Source: Deltaproteobacteria bacterium
GTDB taxonomy: Bacteria; Desulfobacterota; Binatia; Binatales; Binataceae
Direction of reading: 5' to 3'
NCBI GenBank assembly: GCA_027317185.1
Contig: DAHVFB010000005.1
Location: forward strand, 1-64,000
DNA: 64,000 nt
The translations under genes were made by a program, and so were the position numbers. The notes under the pieces are model-generated. The model did no database searches. It was not told the origin of the DNA and saw only the letters and a program-made list of their open reading frames with translations. Of the stretch, positions 49,135-58,656 are shown piece after piece; the stretch's first letter is position 1, and each line of letters begins with the position of its first letter.

Positions 49135-50370
49135 TTACCGATTCCGGTCGAGCAGGGCGGTCGGCACGTCAACGATCGAAGCGAACCACTTTTGCATCCC
49201 GGCCGCGTCCATCGTTGACCAATCGGGAATCTCTTTGACTAATGCGCGGCCCAACTGATTGCCATAGGTGACCAGCCGGTTGTTGGTCTCCGTTCGCGCA
49301 TCGTTCCATTCGGTCAGCGCATCTTCGAGCGCGCTCCGGGCCTTGATCGCTTCCGCCAGCGCGATCGCGTCGTTGATGCTCTTGAGCGCGCCGGCCGCGG
49401 TATGCGGACGGGCGAAGGCGCCGGCATCGCCCGCCAGGCAGATGCGCCCTTTGCGATATGCCGGAACGTGGCAATCGTAAATCGCGTATGCAAACGTGTT
49501 CCGGCTCCGGTCGACGATCCCCATATAATAATCCGGCAATCGCCCCGCGGCCTGGCGTTTCAGTTCGGTCTCCGTGGCGAGCGGCATTCCGCCCGGCGGC
49601 AGCGAGCCCTCATGCCGCTTCATCCCTTTATCGGTGAAGAAGTCGGCCAGTGAGATTTCCTCGATCGGCACATACATACCCCAGTTGACCATTCGGGTGC
49701 CCGGCGCAACCGATCCGTCGGCGCCTGGTACGAAATAGAAAATGCCGTGCCCCCCCGGATAGCCCGGCGCATGGACACCGTTTTGTAGCGGGGCGGACTC
49801 GTCGAGTTCGCTTTCGCTCAGCACTCCGCGCCACAGGACATAGCCCGCGTACTCGATACCTGCTTCGGGAAAGAGCATGCGGCGCCCGAGTGAAGTATAG
49901 CCGTCGGCGCAGACCACCAGATCGAACACCGGAGCCGCTCCGCCGGCCAATTCCACCGCGACGCGTTCGCGGCTCTGCACGCGCAACGCCGCCACGCGAT
50001 GCTCCGCTTGATAGATGCGATCGGGTACGCGCTTGCGCAGGTTGCGATACAGCACGCCCCAATTGAGCAATGCGAGATCGGCCGGCTGGTCCCACGCCAG
50101 GTAGCCGTAGCGCGCCTCGCCCGGCGTGCGCCATCGGCGGGTAAAGGCGCGTCCGGGGAAATAGGGCGTGCTCGAATCGATCAGGTCGCGGCGTACCAGC
50201 GTCTCAAAAACCGCCGCGGGAACGCCGATTCCCGCACCGCGGTCTTTCAATTCGTCGCCGGTGCGCTCGAACAGCGTCACCTCGCATCCGATGCGCATCA
50301 GCTCGATTGCGGCAGTGCAGCCGGCTATCGATCCGCCGACGATTCCTACTTTCAGACCTTGCGTATTCAT
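49135..50370 (-). CDS. FAD-dependent aromatic monooxygenase (dihydroxypyridine 3-monooxygenase-like)
   Basis: MNTQGLKVGIVGGSIAGCTAAIELMRIGCEVTLFERTGDELKDRGAGIGV...RKGRICLAGDAGAFARPHTAAGALKSINDAIALA. Confidence 0.9.
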   Translation of the reverse strand: MNTQGLKVGIVGGSIAGCTAAIELMRIGCEVTLFERTGDELKDRGAGIGVPAAVFETLVRRDLIDSSTPYFPGRAFTRRWRTPGEARYGYLAWDQPADLALLNWGVLYRNLRKRVPDRIYQAEHRVAALRVQSRERVAVELAGGAAPVFDLVVCADGYTSLGRRMLFPEAGIEYAGYVLWRGVLSESELDESAPLQNGVHAPGYPGGHGIFYFVPGADGSVAPGTRMVNWGMYVPIEEISLADFFTDKGMKRHEGSLPPGGMPLATETELKRQAAGRLPDYYMGIVDRSRNTFAYAIYDCHVPAYRKGRICLAGDAGAFARPHTAAGALKSINDAIALAEAIKARSALEDALTEWNDARTETNNRLVTYGNQLGRALVKEIPDWSTMDAAGMQKWFASIVDVPTALLDRNR

Positions 50371-50759
50371 GGGCGAATAGCTATTGCTCCCGCCCTGTCC
50401 CGCGCTGTATAGCTCGGCTGCCCGGCACCGAAACCTTCCGCCAACTCGCCGTAGAAAAGACGCCAGCGGTTCGCCAGCGCCCGATCTCCAATGCCGTCGA
50501 GCCATGCCTGGGTGAATTCCTTGTGCTTGATCCCGCGCGCGCCGGCCGCGGACAGTTGCCGCGTAAATTGCGCGAAAGCGTCGGCGCCCTTCAGCGACAG
50601 GTCCGCGGCGTAGTTGCCGAAGTGCAGATGAGCGATCACATCGTTGATCGTCCACTGCTTGAACTGCGTCGTCCGCTTCCAGTCATCGTCGTTCAGGCCG
50701 TCCAACACGGCATAGAGCGCGTCGCTCTCCTCGCGAAAATCAATCGCTTCCTGTAGCAT
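50367..50759 (-). CDS. DinB/TIGR03084-like maleylpyruvate isomerase N-terminal protein, probably C-terminally truncated
   Basis: MLQEAIDFREESDALYAVLDGLNDDDWKRTTQFKQWTINDVIAHLHFGNYAADLSLKGADAFAQF; only 130 aa. Confidence 0.7.
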   Translation of the reverse strand: MLQEAIDFREESDALYAVLDGLNDDDWKRTTQFKQWTINDVIAHLHFGNYAADLSLKGADAFAQFTRQLSAAGARGIKHKEFTQAWLDGIGDRALANRWRLFYGELAEGFGAGQPSYTARDRAGAIAIRP

Positions 50760-50885
50760 GTACCATTCCTGGCGTTGCGCGATCGGATATTGCGTTAATT
50801 ATATCCTATGATGCACACCACTGTTATATCCGCGAGACCCACGTAAGCAAGCTTCGCGGCTGGACCGGACCGGGAGGGTGTCGGC

Positions 50886-51464
50886 ATGGAGACCAACACA
50901 TCGGCTGCGCAAATGCTCGGATCCCTGCGCTTCAAGCGCGGCTGGATCGTCGCACTTGGTATCGCGCAGATTATCATCGGCACAATCGCGCTGGGCGACA
51001 CGGTGGCGGTGACTTTCATCTCCGTGATGCTGCTCGGATGGCTGTTGCTGGCGAGCGCGATCGTTCACGTCGTGCATCTGGTGCGCCACCAGGCGGGCAG
51101 CCTGGTCTGGCAAATCGTGACGATCATTCTCGATATCGTCACGGGGGTTTTCCTCCTCATTCATCCGGGTATCGCCGCGATTACCTTGACTCTCATACTC
51201 GCAGCGTTTCTGATCGCCACCGGCGTGATGCGTTTTATCGGTGCGATCAACAGTAACCTGCCGCACAAGGCGTGGGTCATCCTCAACTCAATCGTCTCCG
51301 TGCTGTTGGGGATTTTGCTGTGGGTGCACTGGCCGTGGTCGGGGCTATGGTTCATCGGCTTTGCGGTCGCGATCGAGTTGATTCTGCGCGGCTGGACCTG
51401 GGTGATGCTCGCGAGCCTGGTAAAAAAAGCGCCGGCGATCGAGGCCCCGCAAGCCCCCGCGTGA
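50886..51464 (+). CDS. HdeD family acid-resistance membrane protein
   Basis: RGWIVALGIAQIIIGTIALGDTVAVTFISVMLLGWLLLASAIVHVVHLV...GVFLLIHPGIAAITLTLILAAFLIATGVMRFIGA. Confidence 0.88.
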   Translation: METNTSAAQMLGSLRFKRGWIVALGIAQIIIGTIALGDTVAVTFISVMLLGWLLLASAIVHVVHLVRHQAGSLVWQIVTIILDIVTGVFLLIHPGIAAITLTLILAAFLIATGVMRFIGAINSNLPHKAWVILNSIVSVLLGILLWVHWPWSGLWFIGFAVAIELILRGWTWVMLASLVKKAPAIEAPQAPA

Positions 51465-51468
51465 ACGT

Positions 51469-52335
51469 TCAGACCAGCGTCCGCAGACGCTCCGGCAATG
51501 CGGACCGCAGTTCAACCGCCTGACCCGACACGGGATGATCGAAGCGCAGTTCGCATGAATGGAGCGCCAGGCGCCGCGCCGGATCGCTCTTCGCGCCGTA
51601 GCGTTTGTCGCCGGCCACCGGATGCCCGAGGCCGGCCAACTGCACGCGAATCTGATGCTTGCGGCCGGTCGCGAGCGTCAGCTCGAGCAGCGATCGGATC
51701 GCCCCGCCGTGCAGTACGCGATAGTGGGTAATTGCAATCTCGCCGCCCTGTGCGACGCGGCGCACCGTCATCGATGCGTCCTCGATCAGATGGTCCGTGA
51801 GCGTACCTTGCGGCGCCGCGGGCTGGCCCTCGACGACCGCGAAGTATCGCTTGGTTATCGATTTCCAGTTGTCTTGCAGCGCCGCCTGAATCGCCACGCT
51901 ACGCGCGAACATCATCAGTCCCGAGGTTTCACGATCGAGCCGGTGCACGATAAAGGCCTGCTGCATCTTCGAATTCGCGCTGGCCTTGAGATACTCATTG
52001 AGTAGTCGATGCGCCGTGCGATCCTTTTCGCGCGGCGATCCCATCGAGAGCAGTCCGGCGGGTTTATTCACGACCACGATCGCATCGTCGAGATGGACGA
52101 TCTTAAGCCCGTGAAGATCGGACGGCGTGGCACCCGCCGGTCCGCGCTCCGCGATTGTCACGATATCGCCACGCTCGAGCCGGGTATCATGCCGCACGTC
52201 CGGCTTGCCGGCGACGGTTACGGCGCCGAAGCGTAGCAGCGCCTTGGCCTGCTTGCGTGAAATGTCCGCGGGCAGGCCGATCAAATACGGCAACAGCTCG
52301 CATCGGGCTGCGACGCGATACTGACGACTGTTCAT
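51469..52335 (-). CDS. RluA family pseudouridine synthase
   Basis: S4-like N-terminus; IVVVNKPAGLLSMGSP..., FIVHRLDRETSGLMMFARS, TGRKHQIRVQLAGLGHPVAGDKRYG. Confidence 0.93.
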   Translation of the reverse strand: MNSRQYRVAARCELLPYLIGLPADISRKQAKALLRFGAVTVAGKPDVRHDTRLERGDIVTIAERGPAGATPSDLHGLKIVHLDDAIVVVNKPAGLLSMGSPREKDRTAHRLLNEYLKASANSKMQQAFIVHRLDRETSGLMMFARSVAIQAALQDNWKSITKRYFAVVEGQPAAPQGTLTDHLIEDASMTVRRVAQGGEIAITHYRVLHGGAIRSLLELTLATGRKHQIRVQLAGLGHPVAGDKRYGAKSDPARRLALHSCELRFDHPVSGQAVELRSALPERLRTLV

Positions 52336-52465
52336 CGATCGACGATGCGGCGGCCGATTCGGTGCGCCTCAGTTGATCGTCGCGCAGGCCGCGCGATTAG
52401 TCATTGCGATCGCGTGATCCAGAGCACCGTCACTGAGTGCGCGCAAGGGTCGGCGAGGCCACAAC

Positions 52466-52515
52466 TGGCTAATCATTGGCGAGGCCTGCCAGGCATCCCG
52501 ATTAGCCAATGATTA
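52466..52515. terminator. Overlapping inverted repeats at 3' end of EthD gene
   Basis: TGGCTAATC (52466-52474)/GATTAGCCA (52500-52508) and TAATCATTGGC (52470-52480)/GCCAATGATTA (52505-52515). Confidence 0.5.
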
Positions 52516-53173
52516 TTCGTTCCTGCGTGATGATGAATTTCAAGCGCGATCCATCGACGAAGTTCGGCTCGTCGGCGCGCACCGCGGCGTATTGCGCGGT
52601 CTTGGCCGATTCGCGCATTGCGCTGGTATCGTCGAACCAAACCTGCGCAACGCCATCGAAGATCGGTTGCCGCCCGTCGCGATAGGCCGACGGCCGCACG
52701 TGGCTCTGCACGTAGCGCCGCATCTGCGGAATCGTCGTCCCGAGCGGGCCGTGGATCTCCGTCCAGTGGCGATGAAAGCCCGCCGCATCGAGACCCGCTT
52801 TGCGGATCACAAACTCATTGAGCTTGACCATCGATGGATTGGCCTTACCGTCGAGTTGCACGACCTCGTCGGTCACAATCGACGCGAAGCTCTTCATGTC
52901 CAGGAAATGGTCATCGTCCTTGAGCGCCGCCGCGGCCTGGGGCGTCGCGGCTGCGCGATGCATCGCGGCGGTGTCGTCGTACCAGATCTCCGCGATTCCG
53001 TCGTAGGCCGGTTCGCCCGCGCGATAGCCCGACGCGATCGTTTGCGATTGCACATAGCGGCGAATTCCGGGCACGCGCTTGACGGCGTCCGCATGCGTCG
53101 TCCGCCAATAGTCGGTGAACGCACCGAGGTCCATGCCGGGCCGCCGCCGGATTGCCGTAATTACTTTGACCAT
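52502..53173 (-). CDS. Tandem EthD-domain protein (two copies in one chain)
   Basis: VKVITAIRRRPGMDLGAFTDYWRTTHADAVKRVPGIRRYVQSQ... and VKLNEFVIRKAGLDAAGFHRHWTEIHGPLGTTIPQMRRYVQSH; GGAGG RBS before ATG 53173. Confidence 0.88.
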   Translation of the reverse strand: MVKVITAIRRRPGMDLGAFTDYWRTTHADAVKRVPGIRRYVQSQTIASGYRAGEPAYDGIAEIWYDDTAAMHRAAATPQAAAALKDDDHFLDMKSFASIVTDEVVQLDGKANPSMVKLNEFVIRKAGLDAAGFHRHWTEIHGPLGTTIPQMRRYVQSHVRPSAYRDGRQPIFDGVAQVWFDDTSAMRESAKTAQYAAVRADEPNFVDGSRLKFIITQERIIIG

Positions 53174-53438
53174 CGGATTTCCTCCCCGCCGGATTCGCGC
53201 AGTGCTATTCGCCACGTTAGCGCATCCTGCGACTGGCATGAAGCCGTCGGCCCGCGCGCCGGTGCGCGCTTGTTCATCCCGATCGGGTATGGTACCGAGG
53301 TGCCGGTGGTTCACATGTCCATGCCGCTGCGCGCCGCAGTGAAATGCGCATGCGGCACCGTGGCGAAGTACGATCGGCACGCCGGGTGAACGACCGCGCA
53401 CGGGTCCATATTTTCGACGCCATTGGAGGGATTCACGA

Positions 53439-54191
53439 ATGGATCGTTTGAAGAACAAGGTAGCGTTGATTTCCGGCGGGGCGCGTGGTCAGGGCGCGGC
53501 CGAAGCGAAACTCTTTATCAATGAAGGCGCCAAGGTCGTGATTGGCGACGTGCTCGACGGCGACGCGCGCAAACTCTCGGACGATCTGAACCGCGCGGCC
53601 GGTGCGCACGTCACCGTCGCGATCCATCTCGACGTCACGCGCGCGGCCGACTGGCGCGCCGCGGTGGACGCCTGCGAGCGCGAGTTCGGCGGACTCGACA
53701 TCCTCGTGAATAACGCCGGCATCCTCAATACCAAGGGCATCGCCGAGACCAGTGAAGAGGAATGGGACGCGATTATCAATGTCAACCAGAAGGGCGTGTG
53801 GCTAGGCATGAAGATCGCGGCGCCCGCGATGAAAAAGCGCGGCAGCGGGTCGATCATCAATATCTCGTCGATTTACGGATTGATCGGATCGGGCGGCTCG
53901 GCGGCTTACCACGCCAGCAAGGGCGCCGTGCGACTGCTCACCAAGACCGCGGCGGTCGAGTTCGCGCCGAACAATATCCGCGTCAACTCGGTGCATCCCG
54001 GCGTAATCAAGACGCCGATGGTCGATATATTTGCGGATGCGGAACTCGACGCGATCGCCCAGCTTGCGCCGATGAAACGCGCGGCTCGTCCGGAAGAGGT
54101 CGGCTGGGTGGTGCTGTTTCTGGCCACCGATGAGGCGTCGTTCGTGACCGGCGCGGAATACCTGGTCGACGGCGGCTATACGGCGGTCTGA
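53439..54191 (+). CDS. SDR family oxidoreductase
   Basis: KVALISGGARGQGAAEAKLFINEGAKVVIGDV, NNAG, YHASKGAVRLL, DGGYTAV. Confidence 0.95.
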   Translation: MDRLKNKVALISGGARGQGAAEAKLFINEGAKVVIGDVLDGDARKLSDDLNRAAGAHVTVAIHLDVTRAADWRAAVDACEREFGGLDILVNNAGILNTKGIAETSEEEWDAIINVNQKGVWLGMKIAAPAMKKRGSGSIINISSIYGLIGSGGSAAYHASKGAVRLLTKTAAVEFAPNNIRVNSVHPGVIKTPMVDIFADAELDAIAQLAPMKRAARPEEVGWVVLFLATDEASFVTGAEYLVDGGYTAV

Positions 54192-54337
54192 CTATTGCTG
54201 AATAACCAGTGGCCGATCGCGCCTTGTATAGCGTCCGCTTTCAAGGGCTCGGCGTGGCGGCAGGTACGCGTGGATGCTCGCGGGCAAGCGGCCACTGACG
54301 TGGCGTTCGTTTGCCATAATGCGCAGACTCCCCGACG

Positions 54338-54934
54338 CTACGGCCGCATTTCGGCCTCAGCGCGGATCGCCGCCGCAATGTCGCCGCTCATCACCGCCAA
54401 CGCGCGGCTGTGCGCCGCGGCGAGCGCGGCATAGTCCTGACCCACGACCGCCTGGCGCGCCACCGTGCGTCCGGAGCGGGTCGCGCCGCTCGCCGTTTGC
54501 CGTACGGTCCACACCGCGTCGAGCAACGCGGCGTCACCCGGCCGCGACTCGAACCGCTCGACGTTGATCGATACCTGGTAGTCCGGGGTGAAGTTCGCCA
54601 GCGGCGCCACGGCCACGCTGGCCGAGCCGAGCAGCACTGTGAGATCGCCGGCCACGGCTCGCGCGATGCCGTCGCTGAGCGGCGCGACCCAGCGGTTGAA
54701 TTCGTCAACATCGACCCGGTTGTCGGCGATGCGGACGACGAACTCCGGCTGGTCGACCGCCGCGGGGATCGTCACCGGCTCGACCAGCACCGCGCCATGC
54801 GCCAGCGGTGTGCCGGTCGCAGTCGCGGTCGCGTCGAGCGTATAAAATCGCGCCGGCGCGGTGGTAGCGCATGCCGACGCCGCCAGCGCGATCAATCCCA
54901 TTGCGAATCCCCGTACCATGCGGCCCGCCCTCAC
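54338..54934 (-). CDS. pqiC: ABC-type transport auxiliary lipoprotein (PqiC family)
   Basis: Lipobox LAASAC; PARFYTLDATATATGTP...VLVEPVTIPAAVDQPEFVVRIADNRVDVDEFNRWVAPLSDGIARAVAGDL. Confidence 0.88.
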   Translation of the reverse strand: MRAGRMVRGFAMGLIALAASACATTAPARFYTLDATATATGTPLAHGAVLVEPVTIPAAVDQPEFVVRIADNRVDVDEFNRWVAPLSDGIARAVAGDLTVLLGSASVAVAPLANFTPDYQVSINVERFESRPGDAALLDAVWTVRQTASGATRSGRTVARQAVVGQDYAALAAAHSRALAVMSGDIAAAIRAEAEMRP

Positions 54935-56520
54935 TTCGGCGCTCCCGGCTTGCCGCGGATCAGCGCCTCGGGATGGCGATCGAGGTAGTCGGTCAGCACG
55001 CGAATCGAGCGCGCCGCGCGGCTCACCTCTTGCAAGGTGCTGTCGAGCTGCTGGACTTGCGTGGAATTGGATCCGATCAGGCCATTGGCACGGTCGAGCG
55101 TGCCGTGTGCACTCAGCATCGTGGCGCGCGTGCTCTGGAGCGTCAGATCGAGGTCGGCGAGCGATTTGTTGAGGTTGTCGGCGATTTGCTTGAGCGGCAG
55201 CCGGTTGATCTTGTTGATAATCTCGACGACGTTCGCTTCGGTCTCCTCGAGCTGTCCGGGAATCGTCGGCAGGCGCGGCGGATATTGCGACCAGTCGATC
55301 GTGACCGGCGGCGATCCGGGGAAAAAATCAAATGCCACCAGCGCGGCCCCGGTGAGCAGATTCCCGGTGCGCAATTGCGCGCGGACGCCATGCGCGACCA
55401 GGCTGTCGATCAGCCGCCGGCGCAGCATCTCGACATCGACACCCGACTTGAGGTTGAACACCTTGACGCCGAGTCTCTGCGGGTCCAGCTGGATCGTAAC
55501 CGGCACGGAGAATTCAAAGTTCTTCAGCTTAACCTGGGCGCGAATCCCGGTCACCTCGCCGATCGGAATCCCGCGAAATTCGACCGGCGCGCCAACCTCC
55601 AGCCCACGCACCGATTCGTTGAAGACCAGTTGGTAGCTCTGCGGGCCAACCGACGGCGGGGCGAGCGCCGCCGCGTGCGTATCAAAGAGGGTGAAGACGG
55701 TGTTCGGCGCCGCCTCGGCCAGCATCGGCTGGCCGGCCGGGGTCTCAAACGCGACGCCGCCGATCAGGATCGACAACAGCGACTGGGTCTGCACGCTGAG
55801 TCCGCTGGCGCCGAGCGAGAGGTCGATGCCGCTGGCCTGCCAGAAGTGCGTCTTTGGCGTGACGTACTTATCGTAGGGCGCCCGCACGAAGATTCGCACG
55901 GTTAAGGTATTGCCGTCCGGGTCGAGTTCATAGGAGGCGACCTCGCCGACCTGCAGCCGCCGGTAGAACAGCGGCGTGCCGGTATCGAGCGAGCCCAGGT
56001 CCGAGGTCTTCAAAATAAAGACGCGCCCCGTCGTCCCTCCGGTGACTACTGGCGGGGTTTCGAGCGCCACGAAATCAGTCTTGTGAATCGTCGAATGGCC
56101 GATCTCCGCGCCGATGTACGCGCCCGAAATGAGCGTGCCCAGACCGGTCACGTTAGCGCCCGAGATCCGCGGACGTACCACCCAGAAGGTCGAATCGTCG
56201 ACCAGGAAATCCTCCGTCCGCGGCTCCATTTGTGCCACCGCGAGAACCCGCAAATGGTCATCGGAGAGCCGAATCCTGGTGATCGTTCCGATCGCGACGC
56301 CTTTGTAGCTAATCACGGTCTTGCCGGCCTCGAGGCCCTCGGCCGAATCCAGCACGATCGTAATCTTCGGTCCCTCGCTCAGCACCCGCGTCACCGCGAC
56401 CCACGCGCCGACTATTGCCGCCAGGATCGGAATCACCCAGACCAGCGAAATCGGCGTGCGCCTTCGGGTTACCGCGCGCGCATTCGGGATTGCCGGAGTC
56501 GCCGGCTCGTTTTCAGGCAT
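54931..56520 (-). CDS. pqiB: MlaD/MCE-domain intermembrane transport protein PqiB
   Basis: Repeated MCE domains (KITIVLDSAEGLEAGKTVISYKGVAIGTITRIRLSDD; ESVRGLEVGAPVEFRGIPIGEVTGI); ATG 56520. Confidence 0.92.
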   Translation of the reverse strand: MPENEPATPAIPNARAVTRRRTPISLVWVIPILAAIVGAWVAVTRVLSEGPKITIVLDSAEGLEAGKTVISYKGVAIGTITRIRLSDDHLRVLAVAQMEPRTEDFLVDDSTFWVVRPRISGANVTGLGTLISGAYIGAEIGHSTIHKTDFVALETPPVVTGGTTGRVFILKTSDLGSLDTGTPLFYRRLQVGEVASYELDPDGNTLTVRIFVRAPYDKYVTPKTHFWQASGIDLSLGASGLSVQTQSLLSILIGGVAFETPAGQPMLAEAAPNTVFTLFDTHAAALAPPSVGPQSYQLVFNESVRGLEVGAPVEFRGIPIGEVTGIRAQVKLKNFEFSVPVTIQLDPQRLGVKVFNLKSGVDVEMLRRRLIDSLVAHGVRAQLRTGNLLTGAALVAFDFFPGSPPVTIDWSQYPPRLPTIPGQLEETEANVVEIINKINRLPLKQIADNLNKSLADLDLTLQSTRATMLSAHGTLDRANGLIGSNSTQVQQLDSTLQEVSRAARSIRVLTDYLDRHPEALIRGKPGAPK

Positions 56521-57166
56521 GCTGAGCCACTTGCGCACCGCTCGCATCCCAAATCAGGCGAGGATCAAATGATTCGACCGCGAGCATCGTTAGCACCACC
56601 ACTGCCGCAAAGAAGAACAGGCCAGCCGCCGGCTTGACCCACATTAGCGGCTGCAATTGAACCAGGGCCGCCGTGAACGTGTCGACGAATACGTCAACCA
56701 TCGACCAGCGTCCGATGAACTCGACCATCCGGTACATCCGGATGCGCTGGCGGCGGTTCTCGACCGAGCCACGCCGGGTGGTCACCAGCAGATAAGCCAG
56801 CGCCAGAATTTTTGCGCTGGGAATCATGATGCTCGCGAAGAGCACAATCAGCGACAGTGGCCATCCGGTTGGCGACCACAGCAGGACCACGCCTTGCATG
56901 ATCGTGTCGGAATCCGAGCCCGCCGCCGTCGTGGTCGTCAGCACCGGCAGGAGATTGGCCGGGATATAACATATGGCCGCGGCAATCAGGAACGCCCACG
57001 TGCGCTGGATACTCGTCTTTTTGCGAAACTCCAGCTCCTCGTCGCAGCGCGGGCACCGTGCCTCATCCGCACCGCCGGCCCCGCGCGAGAGTAACCCGCA
57101 CGTCTCGCAACTGTGCAGCCCCTGTTGCAAGGCGGTGATCTCGCTCATGACGGCGGCGGTACTCAT
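56513..57166 (-). CDS. pqiA: Paraquat-inducible protein A domain (PqiA), second of two separate genes
   Basis: HSCETCGLLSR..ARCPRCDEELEFRKKTSIQRTWAFLIAAAICYIPANLLPVLTTT; ATG 57166 overlaps previous stop (ATGA). Confidence 0.88.
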   Translation of the reverse strand: MSTAAVMSEITALQQGLHSCETCGLLSRGAGGADEARCPRCDEELEFRKKTSIQRTWAFLIAAAICYIPANLLPVLTTTTAAGSDSDTIMQGVVLLWSPTGWPLSLIVLFASIMIPSAKILALAYLLVTTRRGSVENRRQRIRMYRMVEFIGRWSMVDVFVDTFTAALVQLQPLMWVKPAAGLFFFAAVVVLTMLAVESFDPRLIWDASGAQVAQHA

Positions 57167-57885
57167 GCGCGCGCTCCGGCCACCGGCGCGGCGGCCCTCC
57201 GATGCGGCGTTTCCTCCGCCCACCTAATCTTCCCCCAGACCTCGCGCGGGTCGAAGCTCGATTGCATCGCGGCGAGCACGAAGACCAACGCCCCGAGCAC
57301 ATACAGCGCAACGCCCGGCACCACGGTCGCATAGTCCGCGATTTTGTTTACGGCGACCAGCACCCCGAGCATCATAACCTCGATCATGCTCCACGTGCGG
57401 GTAGCAGGATAATGGCGCAGGAGCGTCCCGACCCATCGCCCGGCGCGCCCACGCCAGGTGCCGAGCACGATCGCCAGCATGAAGCCGATCTGCAGCGCCG
57501 GTGCGACAACCGCGGTCAATAGCACTAGCAGTGCGACCGGTTGCTGCCCGTCGTTCCACAAGTCCACCGCGCCGCCGATCACCGTGGTTGAGGCCGTCCG
57601 CCCGACGATCGTCAGGCCGAGCATCGGTACCGCGTTGGCAATCGTGTAGAGCACCGCCGCCGCCAGCGCGAGCGCCAGCGTGCGATTAAGTGTGTCCGCG
57701 CGATGGCGCCACAACTCTTTGTCGCAGCGCGGGCATCGGGCCGACTCGCCGGGCGCCAGTTGCGGCAGACGTTGCAGCATATCGCAATGGGCGCAGGCGA
57801 CCAGCGACAGATCGGCGAGCGGTTCGTTGTACATGCTATGCGCTCCTCGGCGAAGTCCTCCCGCGATCCGTATCAATTGATCCAA
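57163..57885 (-). CDS. pqiA: Paraquat-inducible protein A domain (PqiA), first of two separate genes
   Basis: LVACAHCDMLQRLPQLAPGESARCPRCDKELWRHRADTLNRTLALALAAAVLYTIANAVPMLGLTI; start may be the internal ATG ~57834. Confidence 0.88.
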   Translation of the reverse strand: MDQLIRIAGGLRRGAHSMYNEPLADLSLVACAHCDMLQRLPQLAPGESARCPRCDKELWRHRADTLNRTLALALAAAVLYTIANAVPMLGLTIVGRTASTTVIGGAVDLWNDGQQPVALLVLLTAVVAPALQIGFMLAIVLGTWRGRAGRWVGTLLRHYPATRTWSMIEVMMLGVLVAVNKIADYATVVPGVALYVLGALVFVLAAMQSSFDPREVWGKIRWAEETPHRRAAAPVAGARA

Positions 57886-58127
57886 TCATACGCGCGTATG
57901 GCCGCGGCGCGTTGGTCGCCATCGCCGCACGTACCATCCGCTGCGATAGAATAATACTTGCATAGCGCAACCGCCGATAGCCAAATCGAATTGACGCGGC
58001 GCCGCCGCGGCCGGCCGGACGGCGCGGTCCCGCCGTGCAAAATCGCTCGTACTGGGCTATATGGCCGAGATGCCGTGTCTGCACGGTCAGCCATAGCCAA
58101 ACGCGCCACCATAAAGGAGATTAAGCC

Positions 58128-58583
58128 GTGATCAAGTCGCTCTTTCACGTCAACATCAATGTAACCGATTTCGATCGTTCGCTCGCCTTCTACAAGATGC
58201 TCGGATTCAAGGTCGTACTGGATATCGGCGAGGGCAAGAACAGCGGCAACGACGTCGGCCTCAACATCCCCGACAGTGTTGCGCGCGCCGCGCTGTTGTC
58301 CTTGAGCGACGACCCGCGCGCGACGCGCATCGATCTGATCGAATGGAAGCAGCCGCGCACCGCCGGCCATGCCTATCCCCATCTGTACCACGCCGGCATC
58401 GCCCGCATCGCGCTGTTCACGAAGAATATCGACGAAGAGTATGCACGGCTCAAGGCGGCGGGCGTCGAAATGGTTTCTGAACCGGTGATCATTCGTTTCG
58501 GCAACAAGGCCGGCGCGAAGTTCTTTTGCTTCAAGGATCCGGACGGTTCGTTCCTGGAATTAATCGAGCCCTTTAATGGCTAA
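58128..58583 (+). CDS. VOC family (glyoxalase/bleomycin resistance fold) protein
   Basis: FHVNINVTDFDRSLAFYKMLGFKVVLDIG...AGAKFFCFKDPDGSFLELIEP. Confidence 0.92.
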   Translation: MIKSLFHVNINVTDFDRSLAFYKMLGFKVVLDIGEGKNSGNDVGLNIPDSVARAALLSLSDDPRATRIDLIEWKQPRTAGHAYPHLYHAGIARIALFTKNIDEEYARLKAAGVEMVSEPVIIRFGNKAGAKFFCFKDPDGSFLELIEPFNG

Positions 58584-58656
58584 TCGATTTAGTATTTTTG
58601 AATAACATACCCGGTTCCTGTGCCGATGTAGCAAGTAATCGACGGGAGAACGTCAG

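Noticed and set aside
54871-55905. 344-aa plus-strand ORF
   Set aside because: Antisense to pqiB; no motif.
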